Translations under genes and position numbers: made by a program
The notes under the pieces: generated by a model
What the model was told of the DNA's origin: nothing
The model's database searches: none
Seen by the model: the letters and a program-made list of their open reading frames with translations, nothing else
Origin: Coix lacryma-jobi var. lacryma-jobi
Lineage: Eukaryota > Streptophyta > Magnoliopsida > Poales > Poaceae
Assembly: GCA_009763385.1 (NCBI GenBank)
Contig: CM019828.1
Span: forward strand, 22,515,000 to 22,578,999
DNA: 64,000 nucleotides
Reading direction: 5' to 3'
Part shown: in pieces, positions 1 through 12,399 of the stretch
Layout: every line of letters starts with the position of its first letter
How positions within the stretch are numbered: position 1 is the first letter of the stretch

Positions 1-832
1 GCTGACCTAACTTGAGACAAACTCTCTCCAAGCATTGACTCCTCTCCTCTCTCTCCCCCTTTGCTCCTAGATCCATTCTCTTGCAAGATTTGAGCTAGAG
101 AAGTGAGATTAGAGAGTGGGAAGCTTCGATCTACGACTTGAGCACTTGGTTTCCATCTAGCCGGCTTGATTTGTGTCTTTTACTCTTGAGCTCTTTGAGC
201 TCTAGCCGGTTAGGTGTTCTTCGTGGTAGCCCGTATTGATTCACTTGTGAGGGCTCCCCGAAGTGTTTGTATTACCCCTGTGATTTCTAGTGGAGAAACT
301 CGAGTAGCCTTTGTGGTTGCTTGAGTGAGGCGAGGAGGTGAAATAGACTCCGACCTTTGTGGTCACCTCAAAAACGAGGACGTAGGCACTCCTTAGTGGA
401 TTGGTCGAACCTCGGGATAAATCGCGTGTCCCGTGTGCTTGTTGTTATCTCTACTTTCTATATTATACTTGTTGTTGTGTTCTTCGTGTTCTTCCTATCC
501 CTATCTTCTTCTTAGGTTGGGAAGGCTCGATCTACATCAAGGGAAGCAACCAAGGCTCGGTGAGAGTAGATTTGCTATCTATCATACTTAGGGAAGTGGG
601 GTAGATTCTTGTATTACATTCACAGCTTACATACATTGGATTTGTAGTTCCTTTTAGGATCCCGGTTGTGCCGTTTGTTTGTGTTGGTAGTACCGGTGTT
701 TTACACCCGGTAGTACCTACCCAAACAAACCGGCCTCTCCGGTTGTTATCTAACTGCATCTTCTAGTTTGTGAAGTTTTAGATTGTTAAAAATCACCTAT
801 TCACCCCCCTATAGGCTGATTTGATCCTTTCA
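1..832 (+). mobile_element. 3' part of a SIRE/Maximus-like Copia LTR (cut by window edge)
   Basis: The segment ends in a Copia-type terminus, TTGATCCTTTCA at 821-832. This is the reverse complement of the TGAAAGGATCAA terminus of the complete element at 52159-62285, so the two LTRs belong to related families in opposite orientation. The pyrimidine stretch TCACCCCCCT at 801-810 matches the G-run just inside the other LTR. No TGGTATCAGAGC primer site follows position 832, so this is probably the downstream LTR of an element lying to the left, or a solo LTR. The left boundary and target duplication are outside the window. Lineage is inferred from the terminus only. Confidence 0.7.
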
Positions 833-2429
833 CAAACTCTAACCCCAAATCATTACCAGTACTATAAGGCTAACATGTTACCATTTTTTATCTCCAGATC
901 CAAACTCGATTAACATCAGAAATCAACTTGAATTAGTGGTCTTACAAAAGGAAAACCGGAATGGGAAACAATCAATGAACTAACTGAACAGGACCATGAC
1001 CAACTGCTAGAATCCGGGTTTGTCCCAATAAATTTCAACCACCCCTTTTTGATTTTAACCGATAGCAGCAAGAAAAAGTCTAAGTAACACAACCATTGGC
1101 CCTGGCTAGCAGCAGCCTCCCGAGTCCGGCCTCTAGTGCACAGAAGTTGCGCTCTCCCCAAATTCTGGCTCCAGCAGTTCGCTATTCTCGATGAGGGAGG
1201 GGTGGCGACGGCGGCCGCTCGTGCTCGGACGCTACCCGCTAGCGCTCGACTGCTCCCTACTCTTGCTTCTGCTGCACGACGCAAGGCAGGGACTGTCCGA
1301 CAGGCCACACCACCAGGAGTGGCAAGGGTCAAGCCGCAGCCCCGCACTCCCACAGGGACAACCGACAGTCGTTGTAGCCGACGACTGCTATAGTAGTGCA
1401 GGGGCGCCGTGCAAGCAGGGCCCGCCTCTACACATCCTCCAGCCTCAAATCCAAATCTATGGTGAGATGGATATGCTAGAGAAATTACCTATGAAGTTCC
1501 GGGTCACTGAGGCCTTTCTTCCTCTTTATGGACCCATGGTCTTGCGGAGGGGAAGCCTTCTTGGCGCAAGGAAGCAACAGTGAGGGAAGAGGATGGGCAG
1601 GAGGACGCAGCTGTAGAAAATGAGGAATAGTCGGCGGTAGGAAACGAAGGGAGTGAGGAAAGGTGATCTATTTTTAGGGTATATGTGCAATGCATGAAAC
1701 ATTTTACTCTACTACCCTCAGGACTGTGTGCACTCTCTCAATTCATTCACTGGATGTAGTTGGTATTTTACCTAAAAATTTCTCATGAACAAGCGGGGTA
1801 TCCAAAACTTTTTGTTGTATGTAGGAGCGCGCTGGTGGAATTATTGGCGCGCTGGAATGGAAAGAGTGACGCGGGCTAGGAGGGAAAGAGGAGTGGTTGA
1901 CTAATTTTTCTCCTATGTGCGCCCGGGGTTGATTCATGTTGCCTCCCCTTCTCTCTATTTTGGTGACTTCTTTTTTTGTCACTTTCTCTCTACTTTTTAA
2001 GCAACCACCGCAACAAATAGAAGTAGGGTTACTCGGCCAAATGACTAGTTGTGTTGTAGTGACCCAAATCCAAAAATCCTTAACCCTAAACCTAATCAGA
2101 GCTTGCCAAAGAACACAATGTGGTTCTCAAAGAAAGAGATGAGGTCACCTGAGTTGGAGCCGTCAAAGTTGGAATATCAGATTTGGCCTCCTCGCCTCTC
2201 GTTCATCCATTTTCTTTCTTTCTTTGGATTATCTCGATTATGACAATGATTTGGTTCCCATATCCGGTGGTTCTTCATTTAAGCATAAATAAATCAAGAG
2301 GCCTCTTGGTTTAGCTTTTATAGGAAAGAAAATAGGTAGTTTTGATCGTACTCTCTTCCATCCATATTGACTCTATTCCCAATCATTTAATTAAAATTTG
2401 AAACCGGATGGAAGAGAGTTGATTCCTAC
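833..2429. other. intergenic, no recognisable gene
   Basis: The segment between the LTR fragment and the first MITE is unique-looking. Open frames around 916-1583 overlap on both strands in a GC-rich patch. They show no domain, splice pattern or codon bias that I can defend. No RNA gene is visible. Confidence 0.5.
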
Positions 2430-2685
2430 TCCCTCCATATTGAAAAACTTGATGTTTTGGACAAGGTTTGAGTCAAACATTGAGAATATAAAACATAAAT
2501 AACTTCTAAATTATTGAGTTTAGAGATGTAAAAATCATATAAATAAATTTGTCTTGAAAAGTACTTTCATAAAAATATACATATACTACTTTCTAATAAA
2601 TATTTTTAAAGAAACAAGTGGTCAAAGTGATGTTTTTGAGACCGTGTCGCTGTCTGAAACGTCAAGTTTTTCAATATGGAGGGAG
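2430..2685. mobile_element. Stowaway-like MITE (Tc1/mariner type)
   Basis: A 256-bp AT-rich non-coding element. Its terminal inverted repeats begin CTCCCTCCATATTGAAAAA and end TTTTTCAATATGGAGGGAG. A TA dinucleotide flanks it on both sides (2428-2429 and 2686-2687), the target duplication of Tc1/mariner elements. Its interior closely matches the copies at 9389-9643 and 46423-46679, including a shared ACCGTGTCGCTGTC block near the right end. Confidence 0.92.
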
Positions 2686-2687
2686 TA

Positions 2688-3430
2688 TTTCTTTTATGTT
2701 GCGAGTGGCCGAGAGCAGCCCCCGAACTAGGGGGCGGCCCAGCAGGGGCATGGACCCCGCAAGCACTGTAGATTTTATTTAATACCCCTACAAATATTTG
2801 AGTTTACAACACAGTAAAGTATAAATTCATCCTTTTTTATTAAACACTGTAATTTTGTTTATAAATAGTGTAAAAATGTTTATAAAGTTATTTTTTAGAA
2901 CAATTGTTTATAAAGTTGTTGAGACATACACTTATATATATCATCGCACTTAAATAAGTCATCATATTTGGCCGGTTCCCTTAACCAAAATTGCTGATTC
3001 CGCTACTGGCCGAGAGTACACTGAGAGAGCTTGTGCTTTAAGCACGGAGCATGTAAATAGATAGATATGGATCACACCGTCAAGATCGGAACTCCGAAAG
3101 CAACATTCTTCAGTTAAAAAAGTATACGTATTATGGAAACCGCCTAATAATAAGAACAAGGCTTGCTATCGGATATATATGACAGCCATGAAAGTTAGAT
3201 GTACTCTTGGTCTGCTTAATTGCATGGCAAGTTAACGTACTACCGACAGACAAGTCTGTACACAAACAGACAAAGTGACAACAAAGGTTATCCACTTCGA
3301 CCAGCGTAACGTCTCGTTGTAGCGATCCCCTGTTCGCTTTGGTGCCATCGTTTTCAGTCGAAAAGAGAAACTTGCTGTTGGAAAAAGACCTCGTCCGGCA
3401 AGACACTGCTTGGCATCATTAGCCATTTAG
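2688..3430. other. intergenic, no gene seen
   Basis: AT-rich sequence. Short open frames on the minus strand (2962-3426) overlap each other and have no recognisable product. Confidence 0.45.
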
Positions 3431-3682
3431 ATCCTTCTTGGATGCACTAGCTAAACTTTAACCGACTAGATTTAGCTTCTAGACATTCAAACAGTTTACC
3501 TAAAGTTTAGCTACATTTAGCTATTCCAACTCAGCTAAAACTAGCTATAGTTTAGTTGAGTCTATTAGCTAGAGCATCCAAACAACAAACTAAAATTTAG
3601 CTGAGAAACTTTTAGCTAGCTAAAGTTTTATATTGAAATTTTATCTAGTTAAATTTTAGTTGGGTACATTAAACAGGGCCTT
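3431..3682. mobile_element. probable MITE remnant
   Basis: AT-rich stretch built from repeated TAGCTAAA/TTTAGCT words. It runs from TTGGATGCACTAGCTAAAC on the left to ACATTAAACAGGGCC on the right. Such GGCC...TTTGGATGCA termini are common in grass hAT-like MITEs. The ends are too degenerate here to fix the boundaries or a target duplication. Confidence 0.4.
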
Positions 3683-5542
3683 AGCCGGATGGATGGGATT
3701 TGCATGCGTTTCAGTTTGATTCACCACCTTGAGACACACGGGCACACGGCAGCCGCATTCCGCAAGGATTCTTCCCGATCGCAAACGTATCCGCTGGTCC
3801 ACGAGCAGCAGCAGCACCGCAACGTGGCCGGGTGCCCAGGTCCTAAGCTGACCGACGGAGCAAGAAACCTTCGCTCTGCGACGAGCTGGTTCCGCACGCT
3901 TCTTCGATCGCGTGCGTGCGTGCGTGCTAGCTCCACGGCGATCCTTCCGCATCCATCGATGCCTTTCGGCCACAAAACGAGTCAATAAAAACGTTGGAAT
4001 GCACTGCATATTGACACTAATATAAGTCCAATTATGACTCGCACTCGCTCGTACTTGGACTTTGGACCGCGCTTAGCGCAGAGCCCGGCCGGGGTGAGAA
4101 ATAGAGAATGCGCTTGCTGCCGCCACGACGTTCGGTGTGCTGACCGGTGACAGAGTTAGAATTCTCCAAGATTTCGGCACCCCACAAGTCGTGAAAACAA
4201 CAGGTTCCGGTGCCGATGGAAGAGCGCGCGCAAGTAGAGGACGCAAAATTAAGGTTTAAGGCACGTGACGAGAAGCCAGTAGCGCCGCACGGCACGGCAC
4301 GGCAGCGGGGGAGCAAGCTCCCCGGTGGGAGTCACCGACGGCGATCAACGGACAACGACTTGACCGCAGCCGCAAGCTTGTTGTCGTCGCCGACCTCCGT
4401 CGACCACGCGGTAGCACGAGGGCACGGCGAAATGAGGGGCGGACCACGCGGCCGCGCGCGGAGAGCTGAGGAGCAGTGGCTTTCAGGGCCAGCGAGCCAA
4501 CCGCCTTCAGTCAACTAACTGCCGGATCGTTGCCCTGCAAGGGAACGAAGGGCATATTTGGTACAGGTCACATGTGAGTTTTTATTTTTATTTTTTTTGT
4601 CAAGCAAACCATAAGCTGACATAAAGCTGAAAAAAGAAGTTTTTCATAGCTTACACCCTTATTTCTCTTTCCCAACTATGTATGAAATTGTTGGTGAAAC
4701 TGTTTTGTCAAACACTTTTTCTAAAACAGCTCAGCTTCACCTAGCAAGTCGCTCGTAAATCTATTTTGCAAAAAAAAATAGCTTCACTACCGGACGGGGC
4801 CGAAGAACCGGCGCTGTCAAGGACAGGCAAAAGCCGAGCGAGCCGCGCTCAGAACACACACGGCTTTGGATAAATGCCGCCAACTGGAGCACGATGACCA
4901 GCTGCCAGCGAAGCAATTCGTCACACGTCAACTGTCATTGCGCGTGCAGTACCTCTGCTCGCTGTGTCGCTGGCTGCCCGCTGCACACACACGGGCGGGC
5001 GGCTTTAAACGCCAACAAGATGCCGCTGCTGCTGGTACTGGGATTCTGGGAAGCGAACGGCACGCCATGCACGCCGTGGACAGTGCGCGCGGGGGCCTAG
5101 CTCTAAGTGGAATGATTGAAGAATCGATGGTCGTCTGCAAGCAAACCAATCTGTCATCGGTACCGCACAATAACAACTGCACCGCTACAGTGCCACTGCT
5201 GCTACAGTGCTATGCAGTAGAGCTAGAGCCTGCGTTCTAACAATGGAGGATCGTCCAACAATGATTTCCTTCTAACCTGCTGCTTTCCTTCCGATCTAGG
5301 AGAAAATTTCTGAGGATTGTACAAGGACACTACTAATAATAAGAAGAAATGAACCAGAACCCTGTCATTCGCGCTAATGATCGGCCATCAGTAAGTAACC
5401 TATCAGCCTAGTGGATTTTGCCTTTTGCGCCTTCATTTGTTGCCCCAACCCCATTTCCTCACCCCCTCCTGGTTACAAAAAAACGAAGAATATCCCGAAC
5501 AAAATGCACTGGTCTTCCGAGAGACGGACGGAGTACACTGCC
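3683..5542. other. intergenic region downstream of the TPS gene
   Basis: Moderately GC-rich with several overlapping open frames on both strands and no convincing product. A possible second MITE remnant lies at about 4548-4803. The 3' UTR and polyadenylation site of the TPS gene should lie just left of 5543. I see no strong canonical signal that fixes them. Confidence 0.45.
4548..4803. mobile_element. possible hAT-like MITE remnant
   Basis: The stretch begins GGGCATATTTGGTACAGG and ends ACTACCGGACGGGGCC, and has an AT-rich interior with repeated AGCTGA/AGCTT words. The opening resembles the GGGCATGTTTGGTAC ends common in grass MITEs. The inverted repeat is imperfect and no target duplication is clear. 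Confidence 0.3.
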
Positions 5543-8500
5543 TCAGTCGAAGGAGTTTTCGAACGAGACCGGAGGTCGCAGCCCTCCCTCGGGCCCGGGA
5601 CGCTGCTGCGCTGACGAGTCGATCAGGCCCTTGAGCATCTTCAGAACTTCGTCGGGGTCTTCCAGGTAGTACTTCGCCAGGCTTGGCTTGTTGCCGACGG
5701 TGCAGGCGAATTTCTCGGCAGCCTCTGGGAACGCGGACTTGCCGGAAGGAGCGCTGATAGCCTTGAACATGTCCTCGTCAGACCCGTCGTCGCCAACACA
5801 TAGGATGAAATCCGGCAGTCTTCCGCGAGCCCCCAAGGCGGCAATCAGTCTCTGCACGGCTGTCCCTTTGCCCACCTCCTTCACATCACAAGAATATAAT
5901 AACTTGTTGTAAGGCCAAAAACAAAAGTAAGTGATATAGTATCAGAACAAAAGGAAACGTTCATCGAGATTAACAACAAAGATGACTAGGCAGTCGTAAA
6001 CGTAGGCAACAGAGTCAGCCTAGGCATGCATGGATCATGAAAATGGTATCAGCGATACAGACGACAAAATGTTAAACTATGCGCTAAAGAGAGATATGGT
6101 AGCTGAACATGAGCTGGATAAATCTTCTTAAAGTCAGTCTAATCCAAATGCGTTTTGGTCTGAATTCTGAAAGCTACGCCTGATTGATCACGACAGCTAC
6201 CGGTGGAATTTCGAGGCTTGTTCTTTTCGTCTTGGCTTGTGCATAGGAAAGTGAAGTATAGCTGCTGCCCACGCAGAGTATGCAGAGCAATATAGGATGT
6301 GACCCCTTTTTCCAGAATGATTAACAGTGGCATAGCAGCAGTAGCTATCTAAAAGGCTAGCACGTGAGATTATTAGATGTTGCCGTACCTGAGGATTAAC
6401 CTCCACAATCTGGTGGCCGCTTTTCACAGAGACAGGCTCTTTGGCAAGCACGTCGCGCAGGTGGTCCTGGAGCTCTTTGGCCTGACTTGATCCGAAAACT
6501 GGATCAGCTTCCTCGTGGTGCCAGACGAGTGCTGTTTCTTTAGCCTCAATGTATGACCCGTCAGTCACATCGCAGTAATGCTTCATTACAGGCTCAACAA
6601 TGTTTTTCCAATCATAATCTACTGGCAGGTTAGGTGACTCCCATGGAGAATCCCTGCTCCACCTGATAAACAAAACAGAGTTACTTCAAGAAGCACAACC
6701 AATCTTATTCCTGAATTCTCTTGAAGCCACATGCATCACATGCATAGAATAGAATACAGAGAAAATGGAACTGTCATCGTATAGGAAGCACTCGTCATAC
6801 TATACTGCTACTGTATACCAGAAGTTTGGACTTATAGAGCACTGAACAAGTATATACTTTATGGAGTAGCGACGGTCAACATCATCAACTCACTACCAAC
6901 CTTTCTAGTGTACTAGAAAAAGCAATTCCTGTATCTATATATGGATAGTCAGATATATTTATTTTCAAGAACTGCATGTATGACCAACGCGTATATCAGA
7001 AGTACAATGGTGAACTAATTTAATACCATTAGCAACAAAAATTCTATTAAGCAGTTAGTCAAACAAAACAGTGATAGCAGAGGAATTAGCAAACATCAAA
7101 CACTGAAAACTGCCCACACCTAGGGGTCCTAGGCCATCTTAAGCATCTGTCACCTACCAAATGCCAAGAGCAATGCAGCATTCTGTTTCACAAACCAAAG
7201 ACCCAACTATAAGGACATGCCACGGGAACATGGGAGAAAACAGTGTTTACCTTGTGAAGTAGCCGTGCTCTGCAGAGATCCCCAGCCTTTCACAGGGTGC
7301 AAGCCATCGAGCCAGTTCGTCCTTCCTCCGCCCACTGACTACAAAGACGGTATTCTTTGGATCTGAGCACAGCTCATTCAGGACGCTAATCAACTCCTCG
7401 CTAGGATATCTGGTGATTAGCCCCTGAGGAATCATTACTGTGCCATCATAGTCCAGTAAGATGAGCCTGTTGCCGGTGCAGTGGTACGATGGGTTAATGT
7501 GCTCAGGTGAGAGCTTCTGGAAGTTGGGACCAAGCACGACGATGCGGAAGTTCATGGCGAGCCCAACGCTCAAAAAGTTCATCGACGCGTGATCCTTGCC
7601 CACCCTCTGCAGGTCCTGGTCGAGCGACCGCCCCCAGTAGGCAATGTCGTGCGTGACAACGTACCTGTAGTGCTTCTCCTGCCGCATCTGCTTGTCGCGC
7701 TCGTTCCACCTCAGCGCCGAGCTTATCCCCTCGGCGACGTCGTCCACGTTCCACGGGTTGACGTGAACCGCGCCGCCCAGCGACGCCGAGCACCCGACGA
7801 ACTCGGACAGGACGATGGCGCTCTCCCTCGGCGCGCCCGCCACGCCGCTGGAGATCGGACCCTCCTGCCGGCACACGGTGTAGATGTACGGTGTCCTGTT
7901 CAGGCCGTCGCGCACGGCGGTGACGATGCAGATGTCCGCCGAGGTGTAGAACGCCAGCTTCTCGTGCATCGTCAGGGGCTCGTCGATCATCACGATCGGG
8001 TCATACCCGGGCGTGGCGAAGCGGGCATTGATCCGATCCCTCGTCGCCTGCACCTCCGCGTGAACCGTGTCGGTGTCGCGCCCAGGACTCCGCGCCGGGT
8101 TGTTGATTTGCACGAGCACCACCTGGTCACGCAGCTCCGGCCGCGACTCTAGCAGCTTCTCCATGGCCAAGAGCTTGAGGCCGATCCCCTTGAACAGATC
8201 AACATCGTCCACCCCTAGCAACACCTGACGACCGGCGAACCTCGTGGCAACCTCCTTGGCCTTCGCTGCCGTCTCGGGAGACGACAATACCTCCCGCAGC
8301 TGCCCTATGTCGACGCCGACGGAGAGGATCTTCACGACGACAGTGCGGCCGAAGTAGTCGATGCCGATGTAGCCGCGATGGGTGTGGCTGGAGACGCCGA
8401 GAAGCCTAGCGCAGGCGGAGAGGAAGTGGCGGGCGTAGTCGTAGTTATGGAATCCCACGAGGTCGGCGTTGAGGAGGGCGCGGAGGAGCTCCTCCCGGAC

Positions 8501-9118
8501 CGGGATGGCACGGAAGAGCTCGGAGGTGGGGAAGGGCGAGTGGAGGAAGAAGCCTATGCGGGCGCGCGGCGACTTGTGGCGGAGGATTGTGGGGAGCGCC
8601 AACAGATGGTAATCGTGGATGAAAACGAGGTCCTCGTCAGGATTGAGATGCTCGAACACGCGGTCGGCGTACTGAGTGTTGGCGGTGAGGTAGGCGCGGT
8701 AGTAGTCGGCGTTGAAGCTCAGCCCGCCACCGCCGGAGGAGGGCGTGAACGGCAGGAGGTAATGGAGCATCGGCCACATGTAGTGCTTGCAGAATCCGTC
8801 GTAGAAGTCCGTGTGGAGGCTGGGCTTCAGGAACACCGGGCTGCAGGCGAAGCGCGCGAGGAGATCGGACGCGAGATCCTCGTACGCAGGGATCGATGCG
8901 GCGGCGCGGGGGAGCGCGCCGACGAAGACCACGGGGCGGGGGAGACCGCGGGCGAACTGGAGCGGGAGCGCGTCGGCGTCGAGGGAGAAATCGAAGCCGT
9001 GCGGCGCGTCGGGATTGGGCTCCGCGCGGAGGGGGAGGCGGTGGGTGACCACGATGCGGCGCGCCTCCGACGGAGACGACGGCGAGAGCTCGCCATCGGA
9101 GGCGGAGGGGGAGGGCAT
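5543..9118 (-). CDS. TPS: class II trehalose-6-phosphate synthase/phosphatase-like protein (3 exons)
   Basis: Exons on the minus strand are 9118-7251, 6662-6389 and 5878-5543. They total 2478 nt (825 codons plus TGA), with GT-AG introns of 588 and 510 bp. An N-terminal glycosyltransferase-20 domain (about residues 20-500) is followed by a HAD phosphatase domain (about 550-800). HDYHL is at 168-172, the nucleophile motif DYDGT at about 556, VSGRRKDELARW at about 594, and GDDGSDEDMF begins near 743. The length and three-exon layout fit plant class II TPS proteins (850 aa is typical). These act mainly as regulators in trehalose-6-phosphate/SnRK1 sugar signalling rather than as proven synthases. 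The Arg of the RLDYxKG motif of active synthases is absent (VDDVDLFKG at 303-311). The NLxPxEY-type Glu is also replaced (DGLNRTPYIY, 404-413). The start at 9118 gives the expected short acidic N-terminus. No nonsense or frameshift was seen. Cytosolic localisation is inferred from the family. Confidence 0.93.
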
Positions 9119-9388
9119 TGCAGCAGCCTGCGCAGCACAGGGGTTCGGCCGTTTGGTTTGGGTTCTTGTGGGAATCGGGGGACGGGGGTCCTGGTATTTG
9201 CCACGGCCGCCTCGAGGAGGAAGCGCCGCTGGACGCGCTAGCTGGCAACGGATTTTTCCAGCTTAGCCCTCCAGCTTTCTTGTTTTTCAATAAACAAAAT
9301 GAGAGAGCACTGCATGCCAATTGCCAATACGAAGATGGCAAATTTTCTTTTTCTTTTTGTTTCTATTTTCTAATATAGTACAGCTATA
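9119..9388 (-). promoter_or_regulatory. 5' flank of the TPS gene
   Basis: The 270 bp between the TPS start codon and the MITE at 9389 should hold the 5' UTR and core promoter. The first 120 bp are GC-rich and the rest is AT-rich. I see no canonical TATA box at a convincing position. An upstream intron in the 5' UTR cannot be excluded. Confidence 0.4.
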
Positions 9389-9643
9389 CTCCCTCTGTAT
9401 CCTATTTAGAAGTCGTTTTGGAAAAGGGTTCGGTCAAACATTGGGAATATAAATCATGAATAACTTTTAAATTATTCAGTTTAGAGATATAAAAATCATA
9501 TAGGTAAATTTGTCTTGAAAAGTACTTTCATAAAAATATATATACGCCACTTTACAACAAATATTTTTAAAGAAACAAGTGATCAAAGTTATGATTTGAA
9601 GACCGTGTCGCTGTCCTAAACGACTTCTATTTGCGATACGGAG
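9389..9643. mobile_element. Stowaway-like MITE upstream of TPS
   Basis: A 255-bp copy of the family seen at 2430 and 46423. It has the same interior (GTCAAACATTGGGAATATAA, CTTGAAAAGTACTTTCATAA) and the same ACCGTGTCGCTGTC block. TA flanks it at 9387-9388 and 9644-9645. Its termini (CTCCCTCTGTATCC...GGATACGGAG-like) are more degenerate than those of the other two copies. Confidence 0.85.
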
Positions 9644-9645
9644 TA

Positions 9646-10896
9646 GTACGTATTTTTCAGCAGACTATATGTAATGCTGTAGCATATGTGGCTCTAATAG
9701 AAAAATGTTTGCTTAATGTTCACGTGTGTGGCACAACGTGTTACATATGTACAGACAAATTAAATGTTTTTCTTGCGAGGCTTTTCTTCTTTTGTGATAT
9801 GGCTATCCCATCCAAATCGACAAGCTTATGGTCAACATTGAAAAAATCTACCAACACAGATTCTCATTATAAATACATAATCCAGTTTAACCCGCCATAT
9901 ATAAGGAGATAATGGTGTGGGGAAAAGATACTTTTGCTCGGCACCTTATCCCTTCCCATCAATATAGGGGTATTATTATAAACGATTTTTATTTTAATAC
10001 CACTTATATAAATTATAAATAAGAGATTCAAGCAGCTACATATTTTTTTCGATAATCCATAGTCATAAGGTCAAGAATATTGGTGTCATCTCGAAGACAA
10101 TCTCATATAATGCCAAGTATTTTTAAGATGATTTAATAGATAATATGTACAATAGTTGTCTTTTAATTTGTCTCACGTAACTCATAATTCCTTAATTTAT
10201 GCATAGAAAAAAACAAACTGTAAGTTATCTCATACAACTCACAATTCCTTAATTTAGCCCACAAAACATTGCATAATAATATTATATTAATATATGGATA
10301 AGGATGTATAACTGGATACTAGTACATTTGAATGGCGTGATGTCAGCCAAAGTTGGTGCTATAGATAGGCATGTTTTTTTCTCACATGACATAAATAAGG
10401 TAAGTCTGCACTATGTATCCGAGTGGATTAAGGTAAAAATTAAACTAAATTTTATTTTAACGCACATGAAATAAGATCTACATATAGGTATATCTAAATA
10501 AGGTATAATGGAATGTCATGTTTTCATGCCTTCTAACATTATTATGAATACATGGCCAACAAACTTCTTTGTGCCCGAATATTGATACTGGTGGAGCAAT
10601 TCACATGAGAAATTAATAGATGAACGGAATTTCATGTGTATTGTCCCTTGCATTTTCAATTAGTTAGAGTTGAAAATCCTCCCAATAAAAAACTATTGCG
10701 TACTAAATTTATTCCCTCTCTATGACTATTTGACAATATTTGCAGATAAAAAAAATGCAGCGGTGTATCAAATCAGGTTTTTAAATTAAAAGAGAATAAA
10801 GCATGCATATATTAGCATATAGTGATAGTGTACTAGATTTACATTTCTCTATGTGCCAATATTGATACACATTGAAATAGAGCAAAGTCACGAAGA
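9646..10896. other. AT-rich intergenic DNA, nothing recognised
   Basis: AT-rich sequence with no coding frame that I can support, no clear terminal repeats and no RNA gene. Confidence 0.45.
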
Positions 10897-11680
10897 AGGA
10901 CCAGTTTGAAGTTTTGCAACAGTTGCAGGGTGCCCATATAATTGTCTCTAGAGAATAGAATGAGCTATCCACAACAGAATATGAAATTACAAAACTGCCC
11001 TCAAACTATCGAACAAGCTCACCCATATAACACGTGCACTCAATTTGCTTTTTTTTTAGGAAACCAATCGATTTGCTTTCGGTTCACCACGTTCGACATC
11101 ACTACTCTTGTTAAACATTATGAGATGGTTTTATTCATACTCAAGGAAGAACCTCTTTCATTTGTTCCTATAAGGCTGCGACGATTTTAGGATTTTCTTT
11201 ATTAGGCTGTCAAATAATGTTGCTAGCGTCTGGACGTCTGTTCCAAGGACGCTAGCAACGAACACTGCCAAGCTGCGCAGCTGAATCACGCCGTCGTCTC
11301 TGGCGTTTGAATCACGTTGTCGCATAACACAGCTGGATATGGAGAAAATTAATTCACGTGCTCATACGCGGGATTGGCTCGCACAGGTGGGGATCGCTCA
11401 TTTCCCGTGCTGCTCGTTTCGCAGGCATGCATACTACCGTCCGCTCCGCTTCCCACGCATATGTAGATCTATCTGCGCACACGTGGGTCCTAGTCACCTA
11501 CCTTGCTTGTGTGCATACGCATCCACGACATCTACCGGTCTTGTGGCACTCGCACAGTAACTCACGATAGCGCCAGTAGCTGCAATACATAGATCCTATT
11601 GCAACATGCGCAACATAAAATTTATTTTTGCAACATCCAAATAAAATACTTGCAATATATGTTTAAAACAGCTGAAACAC
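10897..11680. repeat. tandem duplication, copy A
   Basis: First of two diverged direct copies; the second is 11697-12399. Shared landmarks in the same order are GACCAGTTTGAAGTTT, TTGTCTCTAGAG, AACAAGCTCA, GACGTCTGTTCCA, ATGGAGAAAATTAATTCAC and CTTGCAATATATGT. Copy A also has a perfect 12-bp inverted repeat (GTTGCTAGCGTC at 11219-11230 against GACGCTAGCAAC at 11248-11259), which is degraded in copy B. No coding function is evident. It may be part of an unidentified transposon. Confidence 0.75.
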
Positions 11681-11696
11681 AAAATGCAATATGAAA

Positions 11697-12399
11697 AGGG
11701 ACCGGTTTGAAGTTTCACAAGAGTCGCAGGGTATAATTGTGTCTAGAGGATGGAATGGGTTATTCATAGAATATTGATTACGAAACTGCTCTCGAATTGT
11801 GGAACAAGCTCAATAGCACAAGCGGTTTACGTTTTTCTAGGAAACCACTCTTTGATTCATCATGTTGAACACCACTACTCTTGTTATGCATACGTGATAG
11901 TTTTATTCACACATAAGGGAGAACCCTCTATTTGTTCTTATATGGTTGCAATGATTTTAACGTCTTTCTTTATCGGGTTGTCAAATGGTATTGCTAGTGC
12001 CTAGACGTCTGTTCCAGGACGATAGAAACAGACGTTGCTAGACCGTGCAACTAAATCATGTTATCGCAAACCACAACTAGATATGGAGAAAATTAATTCA
12101 CACGTGCGTACCCGCGAGATTAGCTTGTATAGGTGGAGACCGCCTCATTTGTCCCACCACACCTTTTCCGTAGGCATGCACGTTTGCCTCCGCTCTACTT
12201 CTCGCACATACAAGGTCCACCTGCACTTAGGTGGGTCCAAGTCACCTTCCCCGCCTGTGGATGTGCATCGTGGATGCGTCTACCGACGGTGCTAGCAGCT
12301 ACAAATGGCGGGTCTTATTACATCATGTGCAACACGAAATCTACTTTTATAACATCTAGAAGAAACACTTGCAATATATGTATGAAACAGTTGAAACAC
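11697..12399. repeat. tandem duplication, copy B
   Basis: Second copy of the unit at 10897-11680, diverged by many substitutions and small indels but collinear. It is followed to about 12680 by further degenerate words of the type GAAACACTTGCAATATATG, as if the 3' part of the unit had been reiterated several times. Confidence 0.72.

Noticed and set aside
1191..1583. 130-codon plus-strand frame
   Set aside because: Overlapped by similar frames on both strands, with no domain or splice pattern.
8378..9241. 287-codon plus-strand frame opposite TPS exon 1
   Set aside because: It is a GC-rich shadow of a well-supported exon on the other strand, with repetitive Glu/Val/Gly composition and no domain.
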